Below are positions 27,424 to 36,904 of a stretch of 64,000 nucleotides of DNA, one piece after another (the first letter of the stretch is position 1; each line of letters opens with the position of its first letter). Source of the DNA: Cohnella mopanensis (GTDB lineage Bacteria; Bacillota; Bacilli; Paenibacillales; Paenibacillaceae). The notes below the pieces were generated by a model that saw only the letters and a list, made by a program, of their open reading frames with translations, searched no databases and had not been told where the DNA came from. Where the stretch lies: contig NZ_JAKRWM010000002.1 in NCBI RefSeq assembly GCF_022352055.1, forward strand, positions 496,001-560,000, written 5' to 3'. The translations under genes and the position numbers were made by a program.

Positions 27424-28503
27424 ATGAAACTGCCGATCTGCAAACCCCCGCTCGTCGGGCTGCTTCGCTGGGCACACACGCTTGCGATCACTTCCAGCTA
27501 TTCGGATACGTTGCCATGGTTTTATAGCAACTTTATTCAATTGAGCGGAAACCGGCATTTTATCGAAAACGGAGAAGAGTTTTTTTTGGATTTTTATCGG
27601 GGAGGCCGCGCGGAATTCGATCACAACAACCCTTTTCTGCAATCGCATAAGTTAAGCGTAGACGTGTTTCGGATGTTAGGTTTAACGTCCTTGTCTTCAT
27701 TTTGTGTGGAGGCGCTTGAAAAGGGATATTATCCGGACGTATTCATCGATGAGCAATGGATTCCGCATAGCTACGCCTTCGGCTCCTATCGGTTACCACA
27801 TCACCTTCTCATTTATGGATATGAATCCGGAAAGCATTTCTATTGCCAAGGCTTCGATAAATTCGGGGTATACGGGAATCACAAGGTGTCGTTCGAAGAT
27901 TTAGACCGCGCTTACGACTCCATGTCCGAGCTTATCCAAAGCGGGCAAGTGGGGGAGCAAGGCACTTATCTGTTCAAGCTCGATTCTAACTATCGTTATC
28001 GTTTCGATGTGCGTTCCGTTGTTAATCAATTGCAAGATTACTTGCGCGCGGACACGGAAGAGAACCGGATCAATCGTAATCCGGAGCAAGACGTTCTGGG
28101 GGTCGAAGTGTATGACAGCTTGCTGAAGTATTTCGATTATGCCCGCAGGGACGATCCGACTCTAAAGAAAAGGGCGGATATCCGGCAGCTTCACATACTA
28201 TGGGAGCATAAGAAAACGATGGTCGATCGCCTCGATTATATGAAGAGGGAAGGCTACTTAACCGATTCGGACGAGCTCGTCGCGTCATATAAAGAGGTAG
28301 CTAATAAGGCGATGTTAATGCGGAATCTTTATTTGAGAGCCGCGGTCGCGCAAATGGACGATTCTCCCTTTCCCGCTGCGCGCGTCCAAAACTTATTCCT
28401 GATGGTGGAAGAAAGCCTGAATGAAATAAAGGAAATGGAGACCGGGATTTTGCATAAGTTGTTAGAGGTATTGGGACAAGCTTCAACCCACCATTCGGCT
28501 TGA
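27424..28503 (+). CDS. Protein of unknown function, possible BtrH_N/C39-like fold
   Basis: A 359-residue cytosolic protein that I cannot name. Residues about 90-165 contain FIDEQWIPHSYAFGSYRLPH followed by LLIYGYESGKHFYCQGFD, a pattern that I associate weakly with BtrH_N or C39-peptidase-like proteins found near peptide biosynthesis clusters. The C-terminal third is helical. No signal peptide or membrane span. AAAGGAGG lies 12 nt before the ATG. It occupies the place that ysxE, a spore coat gene, holds in B. subtilis between spoVID and valS, so a sporulation link is possible but only by position. Confidence 0.7.
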   Translation: MKLPICKPPLVGLLRWAHTLAITSSYSDTLPWFYSNFIQLSGNRHFIENGEEFFLDFYRGGRAEFDHNNPFLQSHKLSVDVFRMLGLTSLSSFCVEALEKGYYPDVFIDEQWIPHSYAFGSYRLPHHLLIYGYESGKHFYCQGFDKFGVYGNHKVSFEDLDRAYDSMSELIQSGQVGEQGTYLFKLDSNYRYRFDVRSVVNQLQDYLRADTEENRINRNPEQDVLGVEVYDSLLKYFDYARRDDPTLKKRADIRQLHILWEHKKTMVDRLDYMKREGYLTDSDELVASYKEVANKAMLMRNLYLRAAVAQMDDSPFPAARVQNLFLMVEESLNEIKEMETGILHKLLEVLGQASTHHSA

Positions 28504-28516
28504 GATTCCAACCGTA

Positions 28517-28545
28517 TTGACTCTCCCACGGACGCCGGGTAGAAT
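28517..28545 (+). promoter_or_regulatory. Sigma-A promoter of valS
   Basis: TTGACT and TAGAAT are separated by exactly 17 bp, 14 nt after the previous stop codon and directly ahead of the T-box leader. Confidence 0.8.
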
Positions 28546-28554
28546 AGGTAAGAA

Positions 28555-28837
28555 AGACACGGATAGGGAAGAGTAGGCAGTATAACCCTTCAGAGAGCGG
28601 AACCGCCGGTAAATACGGCGCTGCGAGGTTCCGCAGGACAACACGCTGCTGCAAGTCGCCCTGGAGTTTCCTGCTTGAATAATCGTCCGTTTCGGGACGA
28701 ACCTGTAGAGCGGGACGGTAGCAACCGTTATCTTGCAACGAGTGCCGTTTCGGGTAATGATGCCGAACGGAACGAAGGTGGTACCACGGAAGTTTACCTT
28801 TCGTCCTTTGCGACGGGAGGTTTTTGTGTTTTTTTAA
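28555..28837 (+). promoter_or_regulatory. T-box leader of valS
   Basis: The T-box sequence AACGAAGGTGGTACCACGG lies at 28771-28789. Stem I starts near GGGAAGAGTAGG (28568) and has the AGAGAGCGG element (28593). A terminator stem CCTTTCGTC/GACGGGAGG (28797-28820) with a T-run closes it. Uncharged tRNA-Val would stabilise the antiterminator and allow valS transcription. The likely specifier is GTT (28666-28668) in GGAGTTTCC, just before CCTGC that pairs with the base of Stem I; this assignment is inferred from valS and local pairing. Confidence 0.93.
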
Positions 28838-28901
28838 GCATCTTTACGAGGAATATTTCTCAGTAAAGCCGAATTGACGTCTTATGGAGGTAGTGTCACT
28901 C

Positions 28902-31568
28902 ATGTCCGAATCCCAAGAACGCCTTAACGTCGAAATGCCGACGACCTATGATCCTACAAGCGCAGAACGCAAATGGTACGATCATTGGCTGAGCAATGGT
29001 TATTTTCAAGCTGGACGTCGTCCCGACGCCCCTAAATACACCATTGTCATTCCCCCCCCGAACGTAACGGGTATGCTGCACATCGGCCATGCCCTTGATT
29101 TTACTTTGCAGGATATCCTTATCCGGTTCAAGCGGATGCAAGGGTTCGATGCGCTATGGCTTCCGGGCACCGACCATGCCGGAATTGCTACGCAGACCAA
29201 AGTAGAACAGAAGCTCCGCGAAGAAGGCAAGAGCCGATACGATCTGGGGCGCGAAGCGTTCCTGGAGAAAGTGTGGGAATGGAAAGAGCACTATGCGGGT
29301 ACTATCCGCGAGCAATGGTCAAAAATGGGCTTAAGCCTAGATTATTCGCGCGAGCGATTTACTTTAGACGAGGGGCTGTCCAAGGCCGTTCGCGAAGTGT
29401 TCGTTCGGTTATACGAGAAAGGCCTTATCTACCGCGGCAAAAGAATCATCAACTGGGATCCTGCGGCGCGGACAGCGCTATCGGATATTGAGGTCGAATA
29501 TAAAGAAGTTAACGGGCACCTGTATCATCTTCGTTATCCGCTCGCGGACGGCAGCGGCCATATTACGGTTGCGACGACAAGACCGGAAACGATGCTTGGG
29601 GATACCGCTGTCGCCGTTCATCCTGAGGATGAGCGCTATAAGCACTTGATAGGACGCATGATCCTACTCCCGATCGTCAACAGGGAAATTCCGATTATCG
29701 GAGACGAGTACGTCGAGAAGGAGTTCGGAAGCGGAGCTGTCAAAATTACGCCGGCTCATGATCCTAACGATTTCGAAGTAGGCGCAAGACACGAGCTTCC
29801 TCAGATTACGGTCATGGACGAAGGCGGACGAATGAACGAGCACGCCGGTCCGTACCAAGGGTTGGATCGCGCGGATTGCCGCAAGGCGATCGTTAAAGAT
29901 ATGCAAGAGCAAGGAATCTGCATCCAAATCGAGGACCATGTACACCAAGTCGGCCACAGCGAACGTTCAGGCGCGGTTGTCGAGCCTTATTTGTCCACGC
30001 AATGGTTCGTGAATATGAAGCCGCTAGCCGAGAAAGCGATCGAATCGCAGAAGTCGGGACAGGGCGTTAATTTCGTTCCGGATCGCTTTGAGAAAATATA
30101 CTTGCACTGGATCGAGAATGTTCGCGACTGGTGTATTTCCCGCCAGCTCTGGTGGGGCCATCGGATACCGGCATGGCATCACGAGACGACAGGGGAGATA
30201 CACGTCGGAGCAGAAGCTCCGGAAGGAGCGGATCAACCGGACTCCCCGTGGAAACAAGACAACGACGTTCTGGATACGTGGTTCAGTTCGGCTTTATGGC
30301 CGTTCTCGACTTTGGGCTGGCCGGAAGATAGCGACGACTTTAAAAATTACTATCCGACCGGAGTACTCGTCACCGGATACGACATCATTTACTTCTGGGT
30401 TGCCCGAATGATCTTCACCGCGCTTGAATTCACGGAACAAATTCCGTTCAAGGACGTTCTCATTCATGGGCTCGTCCGCGATGCCGAAGGACGCAAAATG
30501 TCCAAATCGCTGGGCAACGGAGTCGATCCGCTTGAAGTCATCGAGAAATACGGCGCGGATGCGATGCGTTTCATGATTTCCACGGGCAGTACGCCTGGAC
30601 AGGATTTGCGTTTCCGGTTCGAGAAGGTCGAGCAGGCGCGTAATTTCGCGAACAAGATTTGGAATGCGTCCCGGTTTGCCCTCATGAATCTGGAAGGCTT
30701 CAGCTACGATCAAATCGACCTTAGCGGCGAATTGTCGACGGCTGACCGTTGGATTCTTCATCGCTTGAACGAGACCGCGAGGGATATTACCCGGTTGATG
30801 GAAAGCTACGAGTTCGGGGAAACCGGACGGTTGCTATATAACTTCATCTGGGATGACCTATGCGACTGGTATATCGAGTTCTCGAAGCTTACGCTTTACG
30901 GAGACAATCCGGCGGCTAAGCGCAGCACGCAATCCGTGCTTGCTTACGTGCTGGATCGCACATTGCGTTTGCTGCACCCGTTCATGCCGTATCTCTCCGA
31001 AGAAATCTGGCAGCATTTGCCTCACGAACCTGGAGAGACGATCATGTTGTCTTCATGGCCGGAGTATCGCGCCGACTTCGAGGCAGCGAATTCGCTTAAG
31101 GAAATGGAGCTCTTGATGGAAGCCATCCGCGCAGTACGTAACGTTCGCGCGGAAGTGAACGTATCGCCGGGCAAGAAAATCGAGCTATTGCTTAAACCGA
31201 CGGGAGAAGCGGAAGAAGGCATTTTCCTCCGGAACGAAATTTACGTCCAGCGCTTCTGCAACACGTCGTCTTATACGCTCGACCGCGCATTGACGCCTCC
31301 CGACAAGGCCATGACGGCTATTATCACGGGAGCGGAGCTCTTCTTCCCGTTAGCGGGCCTCATCGACATCTCGCAAGAGATTGCGCGATTGACGAAGGAA
31401 GTCGACACGTTGAATGCGGAAGTCGATCGCGTGGAGAAGAAGTTATCCAACGAAGGCTATATTGCCAAAGCTCCAGCACACGTCGTGGAGCAAGAACGTG
31501 CCAAAGGCCAAGATTACAAAGATAAACGAGATAAAGTGTTAGCCAGAATTGCCGAGCTGCAAGGGTGA
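28902..31568 (+). CDS. valS: Valyl-tRNA synthetase
   Basis: ValRS (888 residues, class I) charges tRNA-Val and edits threonine. The HIGH-type motif is [13 protein letters not shown] (about 45-57), the editing CP1 domain follows ([15 protein letters not shown]), the second signature is KMSKSLGNG (about 533-541), and a C-terminal coiled coil ends the protein. The ATG at 28902 was chosen for GGAGG 11 nt upstream; an in-frame ATG at 28884 has no site. The T-box leader controls it. folC follows, and the likely ribosome site of folC begins at the valS stop codon. Confidence 0.97.
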   Translation: MSESQERLNVEMPTTYDPTSAERKWYDHWLSNGYFQAGRRPDAPKYTIVIPPPNVTGMLHIGHALDFTLQDILIRFKRMQGFDALWLPGTDHAGIATQTKVEQKLREEGKSRYDLGREAFLEKVWEWKEHYAGTIREQWSKMGLSLDYSRERFTLDEGLSKAVREVFVRLYEKGLIYRGKRIINWDPAARTALSDIEVEYKEVNGHLYHLRYPLADGSGHITVATTRPETMLGDTAVAVHPEDERYKHLIGRMILLPIVNREIPIIGDEYVEKEFGSGAVKITPAHDPNDFEVGARHELPQITVMDEGGRMNEHAGPYQGLDRADCRKAIVKDMQEQGICIQIEDHVHQVGHSERSGAVVEPYLSTQWFVNMKPLAEKAIESQKSGQGVNFVPDRFEKIYLHWIENVRDWCISRQLWWGHRIPAWHHETTGEIHVGAEAPEGADQPDSPWKQDNDVLDTWFSSALWPFSTLGWPEDSDDFKNYYPTGVLVTGYDIIYFWVARMIFTALEFTEQIPFKDVLIHGLVRDAEGRKMSKSLGNGVDPLEVIEKYGADAMRFMISTGSTPGQDLRFRFEKVEQARNFANKIWNASRFALMNLEGFSYDQIDLSGELSTADRWILHRLNETARDITRLMESYEFGETGRLLYNFIWDDLCDWYIEFSKLTLYGDNPAAKRSTQSVLAYVLDRTLRLLHPFMPYLSEEIWQHLPHEPGETIMLSSWPEYRADFEAANSLKEMELLMEAIRAVRNVRAEVNVSPGKKIELLLKPTGEAEEGIFLRNEIYVQRFCNTSSYTLDRALTPPDKAMTAIITGAELFFPLAGLIDISQEIARLTKEVDTLNAEVDRVEKKLSNEGYIAKAPAHVVEQERAKGQDYKDKRDKVLARIAELQG

Positions 31569-31585
31569 TGGAGGAGATGAGCGGA

Positions 31586-32971
31586 ATGAACAAGAACGAC
31601 ATCTCCCCGTCGGTAGGTTTTCAAACCGCGGAAGAGGCGATGGCCTGGATTACGGGCCTCACTTCTTTCGGTATCCGGCCTGGACTTGAACGAATCGCGC
31701 AGCTAATGGAAAGCTTCAATCATCCCGAGCGGAGATTGAAGTTTATCCATGTTGCGGGGACGAACGGCAAAGGCTCGGTTTGCGCTTATTTAACGAGCGT
31801 GCTAAGGCAGAGCGGATATGATGTGGGGACCTTCACGTCCCCTTATCTCACCTCCTATTCCAATAGGCTCCAATATAATGGGCAAGATATTGAAGACGAA
31901 GATTTAGTGAGGCTTGCTAATTTACTGAAGCCCGTCGTAGAGGACATGGCGCAGAGCGAGTGGGGTTCCCCGACCATGTTCGAGGTGACGACCGCGCTGG
32001 CGCTGCTCTACTACGGAACGGTCGTTTATCCGGATTTTGTCGTATGGGAAACCGGCTTGGGCGGACGGTTGGACGTGACGAACGTCGTAACGCCAATCGT
32101 AAGCGTCATTACGAACGTCGGTCATGATCATATGGACGTTCTTGGGCCAACCATAGCCGATATTACTCGAGAAAAAGCAGGCATTATCAAGTCGGGAGTT
32201 CCGGTCGTCTCCGCCGTTTCGCAGCCGGAAGCGATTGAGATCGTCAGGAATACTGCCAAAGCGCGTCAAGCAACTTTGTACCTGCTGGGAGACCAATTTT
32301 CATATGAAACGTTAGCCTTGGCGGAAAATGAGCAAAAGTTTTCTTTTCAAGGTCCGTTCCGTGCTTTACAATCGTTAACGGTGACGATGAACGGAGCACA
32401 TCAGGTCACGAACGCCGCTACGGCGCTAATGGCCTTGGAAGTACTTCGGCAGTATTACGCTTTGATCGTAGACGACGAAGACTTGGCCGTTGCACTTCGG
32501 AATACGGCATGGCCGGGCAGGCTGGAGATGGTTTCGCACAATCCGAGGATACTTATTGACGGCGCACACAATCCTGAAGGCATGGAAGCGCTCAGCGATG
32601 CTCTTCGGGAGATCTATAAGTTCGATCAATTAAATGTGATGATGGCAATGATGCCGAATAAGAATCATGAGCATTCCCTGCGGCATATACTACCAATGGT
32701 GGATACGCTTGTGATTACGGAACCGGATTTTCATAAAAAAATGAATGCCGACGAGCTCGCGGCCATAGCTAATCGGCTGCGTTCGGAGCTCGGACGGCCG
32801 CGGAATGTGATCGTGGAACCGGATTGGCGCCGTGCTCTGGAGCTTCTGCAAGAAGCTTCATCATCGTCCCAAGCCGAGCATCCACTAAATGTGATTACCG
32901 GCACTTTGTATTTGATTGCCGATGTTAGATCGTGGGTGCTTCATGGAACGAAATCTGAAAAAGGCTGGTGA
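31586..32971 (+). CDS. folC: Folylpolyglutamate synthase / dihydrofolate synthase FolC
   Basis: FolC (461 residues) adds glutamate tails to folates. The P-loop is VAGTNGKGSVCAY (about 52-64), the Mur-ligase-like region has ETGLGGRLDVTNV (about 143-155), and HDHMD and DGAHNPEGMEAL follow. The ATG at 31586 was chosen because GGAGGAG lies 10 nt before; in-frame starts at 31565, 31568 and 31577 overlap or abut the ribosome site. It follows valS as in B. subtilis and is probably under the same T-box control. Confidence 0.95.
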   Translation: MNKNDISPSVGFQTAEEAMAWITGLTSFGIRPGLERIAQLMESFNHPERRLKFIHVAGTNGKGSVCAYLTSVLRQSGYDVGTFTSPYLTSYSNRLQYNGQDIEDEDLVRLANLLKPVVEDMAQSEWGSPTMFEVTTALALLYYGTVVYPDFVVWETGLGGRLDVTNVVTPIVSVITNVGHDHMDVLGPTIADITREKAGIIKSGVPVVSAVSQPEAIEIVRNTAKARQATLYLLGDQFSYETLALAENEQKFSFQGPFRALQSLTVTMNGAHQVTNAATALMALEVLRQYYALIVDDEDLAVALRNTAWPGRLEMVSHNPRILIDGAHNPEGMEALSDALREIYKFDQLNVMMAMMPNKNHEHSLRHILPMVDTLVITEPDFHKKMNADELAAIANRLRSELGRPRNVIVEPDWRRALELLQEASSSSQAEHPLNVITGTLYLIADVRSWVLHGTKSEKGW

Positions 32972-34361
32972 AGCGTTGTTGCGGACCGCTGAACACGTGC
33001 ATTTTATCGGTATCGGAGGATATGGAATGAGCGCCATCGCCCGGGTAATGCTGGAGATGGGTTATCAAGTGTCCGGTTCCGATGTGGTACGCCAGGAATT
33101 GACCGACAAGCTGGCGGCCAAAGGAGCACAAATCTATATAGGTCATGAACCGGAGCATGTCCGGGGTGCTGATCTGGTTGTTTATTCTACGGCGTTGTCC
33201 AAAGACAACGTAGAGCGTCAAGAAGCAGAGCAGTTAAACATTCCGATTCTGCATCGGGCTCAGATGTTGGCTCGTCTTCTTAATTCCCGTATGGGAATCG
33301 CCGTTGCGGGAGCGCACGGCAAAACGACGACATCTTCCATGATCGCTCTTGTCATGGAGATATGCGGGTTAGACCCTACTTATATTATTGGCGGGGAAAT
33401 CGTGAACGTCGGCACGAACGCGAAAGCAGGCAAAAGCCAATTCGTCGTAGCCGAAGCCGACGAGAGCGACGGGTCGTTCTTGCAGTATGAATCCGCCGTT
33501 GGCGTCGTAACGAACATCGAAGCCGATCATCTGGAAAATTACGAAGGGGACTTCAATAAGCTGAAAGAAGCTTATGTTTCGTTCCTGAGGAATATTAAGC
33601 CGGAAGGCTGCGCCGTCGTATGCGCGGATGACGAGAACGTTCGGGAATTGTTGCCTCAAGTGAGCGGACAAAGGATCATCACTTACGGTATGGAATCCGC
33701 AGACGCGGAGTACCGTGCGACCGATATCCAGCTTGGAGACCGTTGCGCCACGTTCACGGTAAGCCATCATGGCGCTGTTCTCGGCAGCGTGACATTGTCG
33801 GTGCCGGGTAAGCATAACGTGTATAATGCGTTAGCTACTCTAATCGTTTGCCTCGAAGCTGGAGCGGAATTCGACTCGATCGCGGAAGCGATCCGCGAGT
33901 TTCGCGGTGCTAAACGTCGGTTTCAAGTGCTTGGAGAAGTGAAGGACATGCTCGTCATAGACGATTATGCCCATCATCCAACGGAAATACAGGCGACCAT
34001 TCAAGCGGCGAAAGCGACGGGCAAACGGATCATCGCGGTATTCCAGCCTCAGCGCTATACAAGGACATTCTTCTTGCTGGATGCCTTTAGCAGAGCGTTC
34101 GCGGAAGCGGACGAAGTGATCATTACCGACATCTACTCTCCGGCTGGAGAACAAAGAATCGAAGGGATCAATTCCCGCAAGCTAGTGGAATTGATCGCTC
34201 AGAATAGCAATTCCAACGTCAGCTACGTTCCGACCAAAGAAGAAGTAAGAGATCAGCTAGCAGAACGTATTGCGCCAGGAGATCTTGTTCTGACGATGGG
34301 GGCAGGGGACATCTGGAAAGCGGCGGATGAGCTTTCTCGTATTTTGCGCGAACGCGGGTAA
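32943..34361 (+). CDS. murC: UDP-N-acetylmuramate--L-alanine ligase MurC
   Basis: MurC (472 residues) adds the first amino acid of the peptidoglycan stem. The N-domain begins HVHFIGIGGYGMSAIA (about 20-35), the ATP site is GAHGKTTTSSM (about 122-132), and the central and C-terminal domains contain DDYAHHPTEI and FQPQRYTRT. The chosen ATG lies inside the end of folC, overlapping by 29 bp; about 18 residues precede the usual N-terminus, so a somewhat later start is possible. In B. subtilis murC is not in this cluster. A terminator follows. Confidence 0.93.
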   Translation: MERNLKKAGEALLRTAEHVHFIGIGGYGMSAIARVMLEMGYQVSGSDVVRQELTDKLAAKGAQIYIGHEPEHVRGADLVVYSTALSKDNVERQEAEQLNIPILHRAQMLARLLNSRMGIAVAGAHGKTTTSSMIALVMEICGLDPTYIIGGEIVNVGTNAKAGKSQFVVAEADESDGSFLQYESAVGVVTNIEADHLENYEGDFNKLKEAYVSFLRNIKPEGCAVVCADDENVRELLPQVSGQRIITYGMESADAEYRATDIQLGDRCATFTVSHHGAVLGSVTLSVPGKHNVYNALATLIVCLEAGAEFDSIAEAIREFRGAKRRFQVLGEVKDMLVIDDYAHHPTEIQATIQAAKATGKRIIAVFQPQRYTRTFFLLDAFSRAFAEADEVIITDIYSPAGEQRIEGINSRKLVELIAQNSNSNVSYVPTKEEVRDQLAERIAPGDLVLTMGAGDIWKAADELSRILRERG

Positions 34362-34372
34362 AATAATGGACG

Positions 34373-34410
34373 AAACAACCTTCGGCGTAACGTCGGAGGT
34401 TGTTTCTTTT
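34373..34410 (+). terminator. Terminator of murC
   Basis: AAACAACC/GGTTGTTT stem extended by CCGA-like pairs, then TCTTTT. Confidence 0.75.
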
Positions 34411-34429
34411 AGAACCCTCCCTACAACGA

Positions 34430-34458
34430 TCATAATTCTCTCTCTTCTCTCATATTCT
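34430..34458 (+). promoter_or_regulatory. Candidate sigma-E promoter of the SPOR-domain gene
   Basis: TCATAAT and CATATTCT are separated by 14 bp, close to the sigma-E pattern. The pyrimidine spacer segment TCTCTTCT (34441-34448) can pair, with two G-T pairs, with AGGGGAGA at the ribosome site (34479-34486). Confidence 0.45.
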
Positions 34459-34492
34459 AATTACTAGATTGAGGGACAAGGGGAGACGCAGC

Positions 34493-35845
34493 ATGCCATC
34501 AAAAGCAAGGATGACGATCCGATTCGAACCGCCGGTTAAGCCGCAAGATCAGACGAAGCCGACTTTTTTACCCGTCGATCTTAAAGCCAAGCCTTATCTT
34601 CAGAAGGATGAGCTTACGATCGAGCCTCTGATCGAGCCTACGGTCGAGCAAATTCTTACGACGTGGAATAGTCCTTATCAAGACGATATACATGCTCTGG
34701 AAGAGATTATACGAAAAACGGAGAAAGTAAAAGAAAATCCAAATCCCGCCGTCCGTCCGGTTCGTCAAATAAGCCCGGTCACGGACGATCAATTAATCCG
34801 CTTGCCCGAGCGTTACCGGAAAGACGTGACGAGTGGCGAGTTACCGGCAGAACGCTGGACATTGGAAATGCCGGAGTACGACCAGGAAGAACATCGGGAA
34901 GCGGGATGGTATAATCGCGCGGCCAACGTTCGTGAGGAGGGACCGGGACCGTCATGGGGGCGGGTATTCCTTTCCGTAGCTGCGGCAGTTGGCACGGGAG
35001 CCCTGTTCGGTTATATGGTGCTTAGCTTATTTACGGGGGAACCGCTGTTTCCCGGTAAATCCGGAACGGCTGCGCAATTTCCCGTACAAGCCTCGCCTAG
35101 CCCATTGACGTCATCTACAAGCGGACCTGTAACTCAACACGAACCCGTTTCGTCCGATTCCGTGGCGGGGGGCGATGAGAAAGTTGGAACTTCCGTAACA
35201 ACATCTTCAGCTTCGCAGGTCAAGGCCGATGTTTATTACATGCTTCAATACGGCGTGTTTCAGAATAAGAAAAGCATGGAGACGGCAGTCCAACAGTTAC
35301 AGGAAAAGGGTCTCGTTTACGCATCCGAAGCAAGCGAAGGCTATCGGGTTTACGTCGGGGCGGCAAGAACGCGGGATGAGGCGAAGCAGCTTGCCGAGCA
35401 AATGCCGGATACCGAGATTTATATTAAGCCCATAGGCGGAGAACAGTTGGAGGTTCCCGCATCCGAACTCTCTGACGCAGGCGTCGAATTCATGAAGGCA
35501 AGCGCAGGATTAACGCGCAAGCTGGCGCAAATCTCGGCGACCGGCCTGCAAGAGAAGCTGCCAACGAAATTGGGCGACGTGGATCTGGCATCCTTGCAAG
35601 AAGCGCACCAGCAGTGGCTGGCGACGATTTCCGCCGCGGATAAAATAAATAGCAAAGAGATAGAGGACGCGAAAACCATCGTACAGGCTTTAAATGCCGC
35701 GATGGTTTCGATGACGGAATTTAATCGGAAGCCTTCGCGTTCTCATCTGTGGAGCGTCCAATCATCTGTAATGCAAGCTTTGCTCGCTGACCGTCATATG
35801 CGATCTCTTATTCAACCGGAAATCGACGGGGGAAGCGGATCGTAA
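34493..35845 (+). CDS. SPOR-domain membrane protein (SpoIIB-like)
   Basis: A 450-residue single-pass protein: a charged, probably cytosolic N-terminal region (1-155), one membrane segment (RVFLSVAAAVGTGALFGYMV, about 162-181), a Ser/Thr-rich linker, a SPOR domain (about 248-320, YMLQYGVFQNKKSMETAVQQ) that binds denuded glycan, and a helical C-terminal part. SpoIIB of B. subtilis has the same plan and lies between folC-comC and maf-radC, so this is probably its counterpart, acting at the sporulation septum. ATG 34493 follows AGGGGAG. Assignment rests on domain order and position. Confidence 0.82.
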   Translation: MPSKARMTIRFEPPVKPQDQTKPTFLPVDLKAKPYLQKDELTIEPLIEPTVEQILTTWNSPYQDDIHALEEIIRKTEKVKENPNPAVRPVRQISPVTDDQLIRLPERYRKDVTSGELPAERWTLEMPEYDQEEHREAGWYNRAANVREEGPGPSWGRVFLSVAAAVGTGALFGYMVLSLFTGEPLFPGKSGTAAQFPVQASPSPLTSSTSGPVTQHEPVSSDSVAGGDEKVGTSVTTSSASQVKADVYYMLQYGVFQNKKSMETAVQQLQEKGLVYASEASEGYRVYVGAARTRDEAKQLAEQMPDTEIYIKPIGGEQLEVPASELSDAGVEFMKASAGLTRKLAQISATGLQEKLPTKLGDVDLASLQEAHQQWLATISAADKINSKEIEDAKTIVQALNAAMVSMTEFNRKPSRSHLWSVQSSVMQALLADRHMRSLIQPEIDGGSGS

Positions 35846-35976
35846 ACCGATATCGGGACTTTAGAACGGGGCGGCCTGCAACCTTGGGGCTGTCTTTGTT
35901 TTATACGTTGTGTGACTTGTCCGAGGAACGTATAATGAGTAGACGGGTGTCAAAAAATGGTGGGAGACGGACAATC

Positions 35977-36219
35977 ATGAAGAAAAACGGATGGATTTTG
36001 CTGCTGTTTATTTTCTTAGGAATACTGGCCGGAGCGTTGGTTGCCATCTGGCTTCGGGAGGTTCCAGGCCTCACCTTTTTAACTCGTGCGATCCAGGTAA
36101 GCTGGTCCCCAGCTGCGGATTTGTCGGTGATCAAGTATAGTTTGAATTTAAGTTTTAACTTCAGCTTGTTAAGCGTGATAGGCGCAATCTTAGCGATATG
36201 GCTTTACCGCAAAATGTAA
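35977..36219 (+). CDS. DUF4321-type small membrane protein
   Basis: An 80-residue protein with two hydrophobic spans (ILLLFIFLGILAGALVAIWL at about 6-25 and LLSVIGAILAIWLY at about 64-77) around a polar stretch. The pattern fits the DUF4321 family found next to maf in Firmicutes; its role is unknown. The ATG at 35977 follows GGGAGA; the same frame is open further upstream but without a ribosome site. Its position between a SPOR-domain gene and maf suggests an envelope or septum role, by position only. Confidence 0.75.
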   Translation: MKKNGWILLLFIFLGILAGALVAIWLREVPGLTFLTRAIQVSWSPAADLSVIKYSLNLSFNFSLLSVIGAILAIWLYRKM

Positions 36220-36240
36220 TTCGAAAGGAATAGTGACTAC

Positions 36241-36852
36241 ATGCAGCCCGTTACGCCGCATCTCTCGAAACTTGTTCTTGCTTCCGCTTCTCCACGCAGG
36301 CAAGAATTGATATCATTGCTGGGGCTTCCGGTGCGAATATTGCCAAGCGAGGTGTCAGAAGAGACTCCGGATCAGTGGTCCCCCGTAGAGATCGTAGAAG
36401 GTCTCGCCCTACGCAAAGCTTTAGCCGTAAAAGAAAAATTAACCGATTCGTCGGATGAATCGTCTATTATCGTGGGTAGCGATACGATTGTTGTGTTGAA
36501 CGGTAAAGTGATGGGAAAACCTACTAACGAGCAAGATGCCGGGCATATGCTCGAGCAGCTTTCCGGACAAACCCACGAGGTATTCACCGGCGTATCGTGC
36601 ATTCGGGTATCCGATGAGAAGGCGGTTACTTCCCATCGCGTGACGAAAGTAACGATGAGGAAGTTATCCACGGATCAGATCGCCAGATACGTAGCGACGG
36701 GTGAACCTATGGATAAAGCCGGAGCATATGGAATTCAAGAGATCGGATCCCTGCTGATCGAGTCTATCGAAGGCGATTATTTCAATGTAGTCGGCTTGCC
36801 GGTCTCTCTCTTAGCCGTCTTGCTGGAGCAGTTCGATATTACCTTGCCTTGA
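36241..36852 (+). CDS. maf: Maf-family nucleoside triphosphate pyrophosphatase
   Basis: Maf (203 residues) hydrolyses dTTP/UTP and modified nucleotides to monophosphates; overexpression in B. subtilis blocks septation. The signature LASASPRRQELI (about 13-24) forms the phosphate site, and VGSDTIVVLNGKVMGKP and GDYFNVVGLP are conserved. AAAGGAA precedes the start. It lies before radC and mreB as in B. subtilis. Confidence 0.96.
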   Translation: MQPVTPHLSKLVLASASPRRQELISLLGLPVRILPSEVSEETPDQWSPVEIVEGLALRKALAVKEKLTDSSDESSIIVGSDTIVVLNGKVMGKPTNEQDAGHMLEQLSGQTHEVFTGVSCIRVSDEKAVTSHRVTKVTMRKLSTDQIARYVATGEPMDKAGAYGIQEIGSLLIESIEGDYFNVVGLPVSLLAVLLEQFDITLP

Positions 36853-36904
36853 ACGACGAAGCCACTTCCGCGGCCGACGCGGCATTCAAAGGTAGGTTTA
36901 CGCT

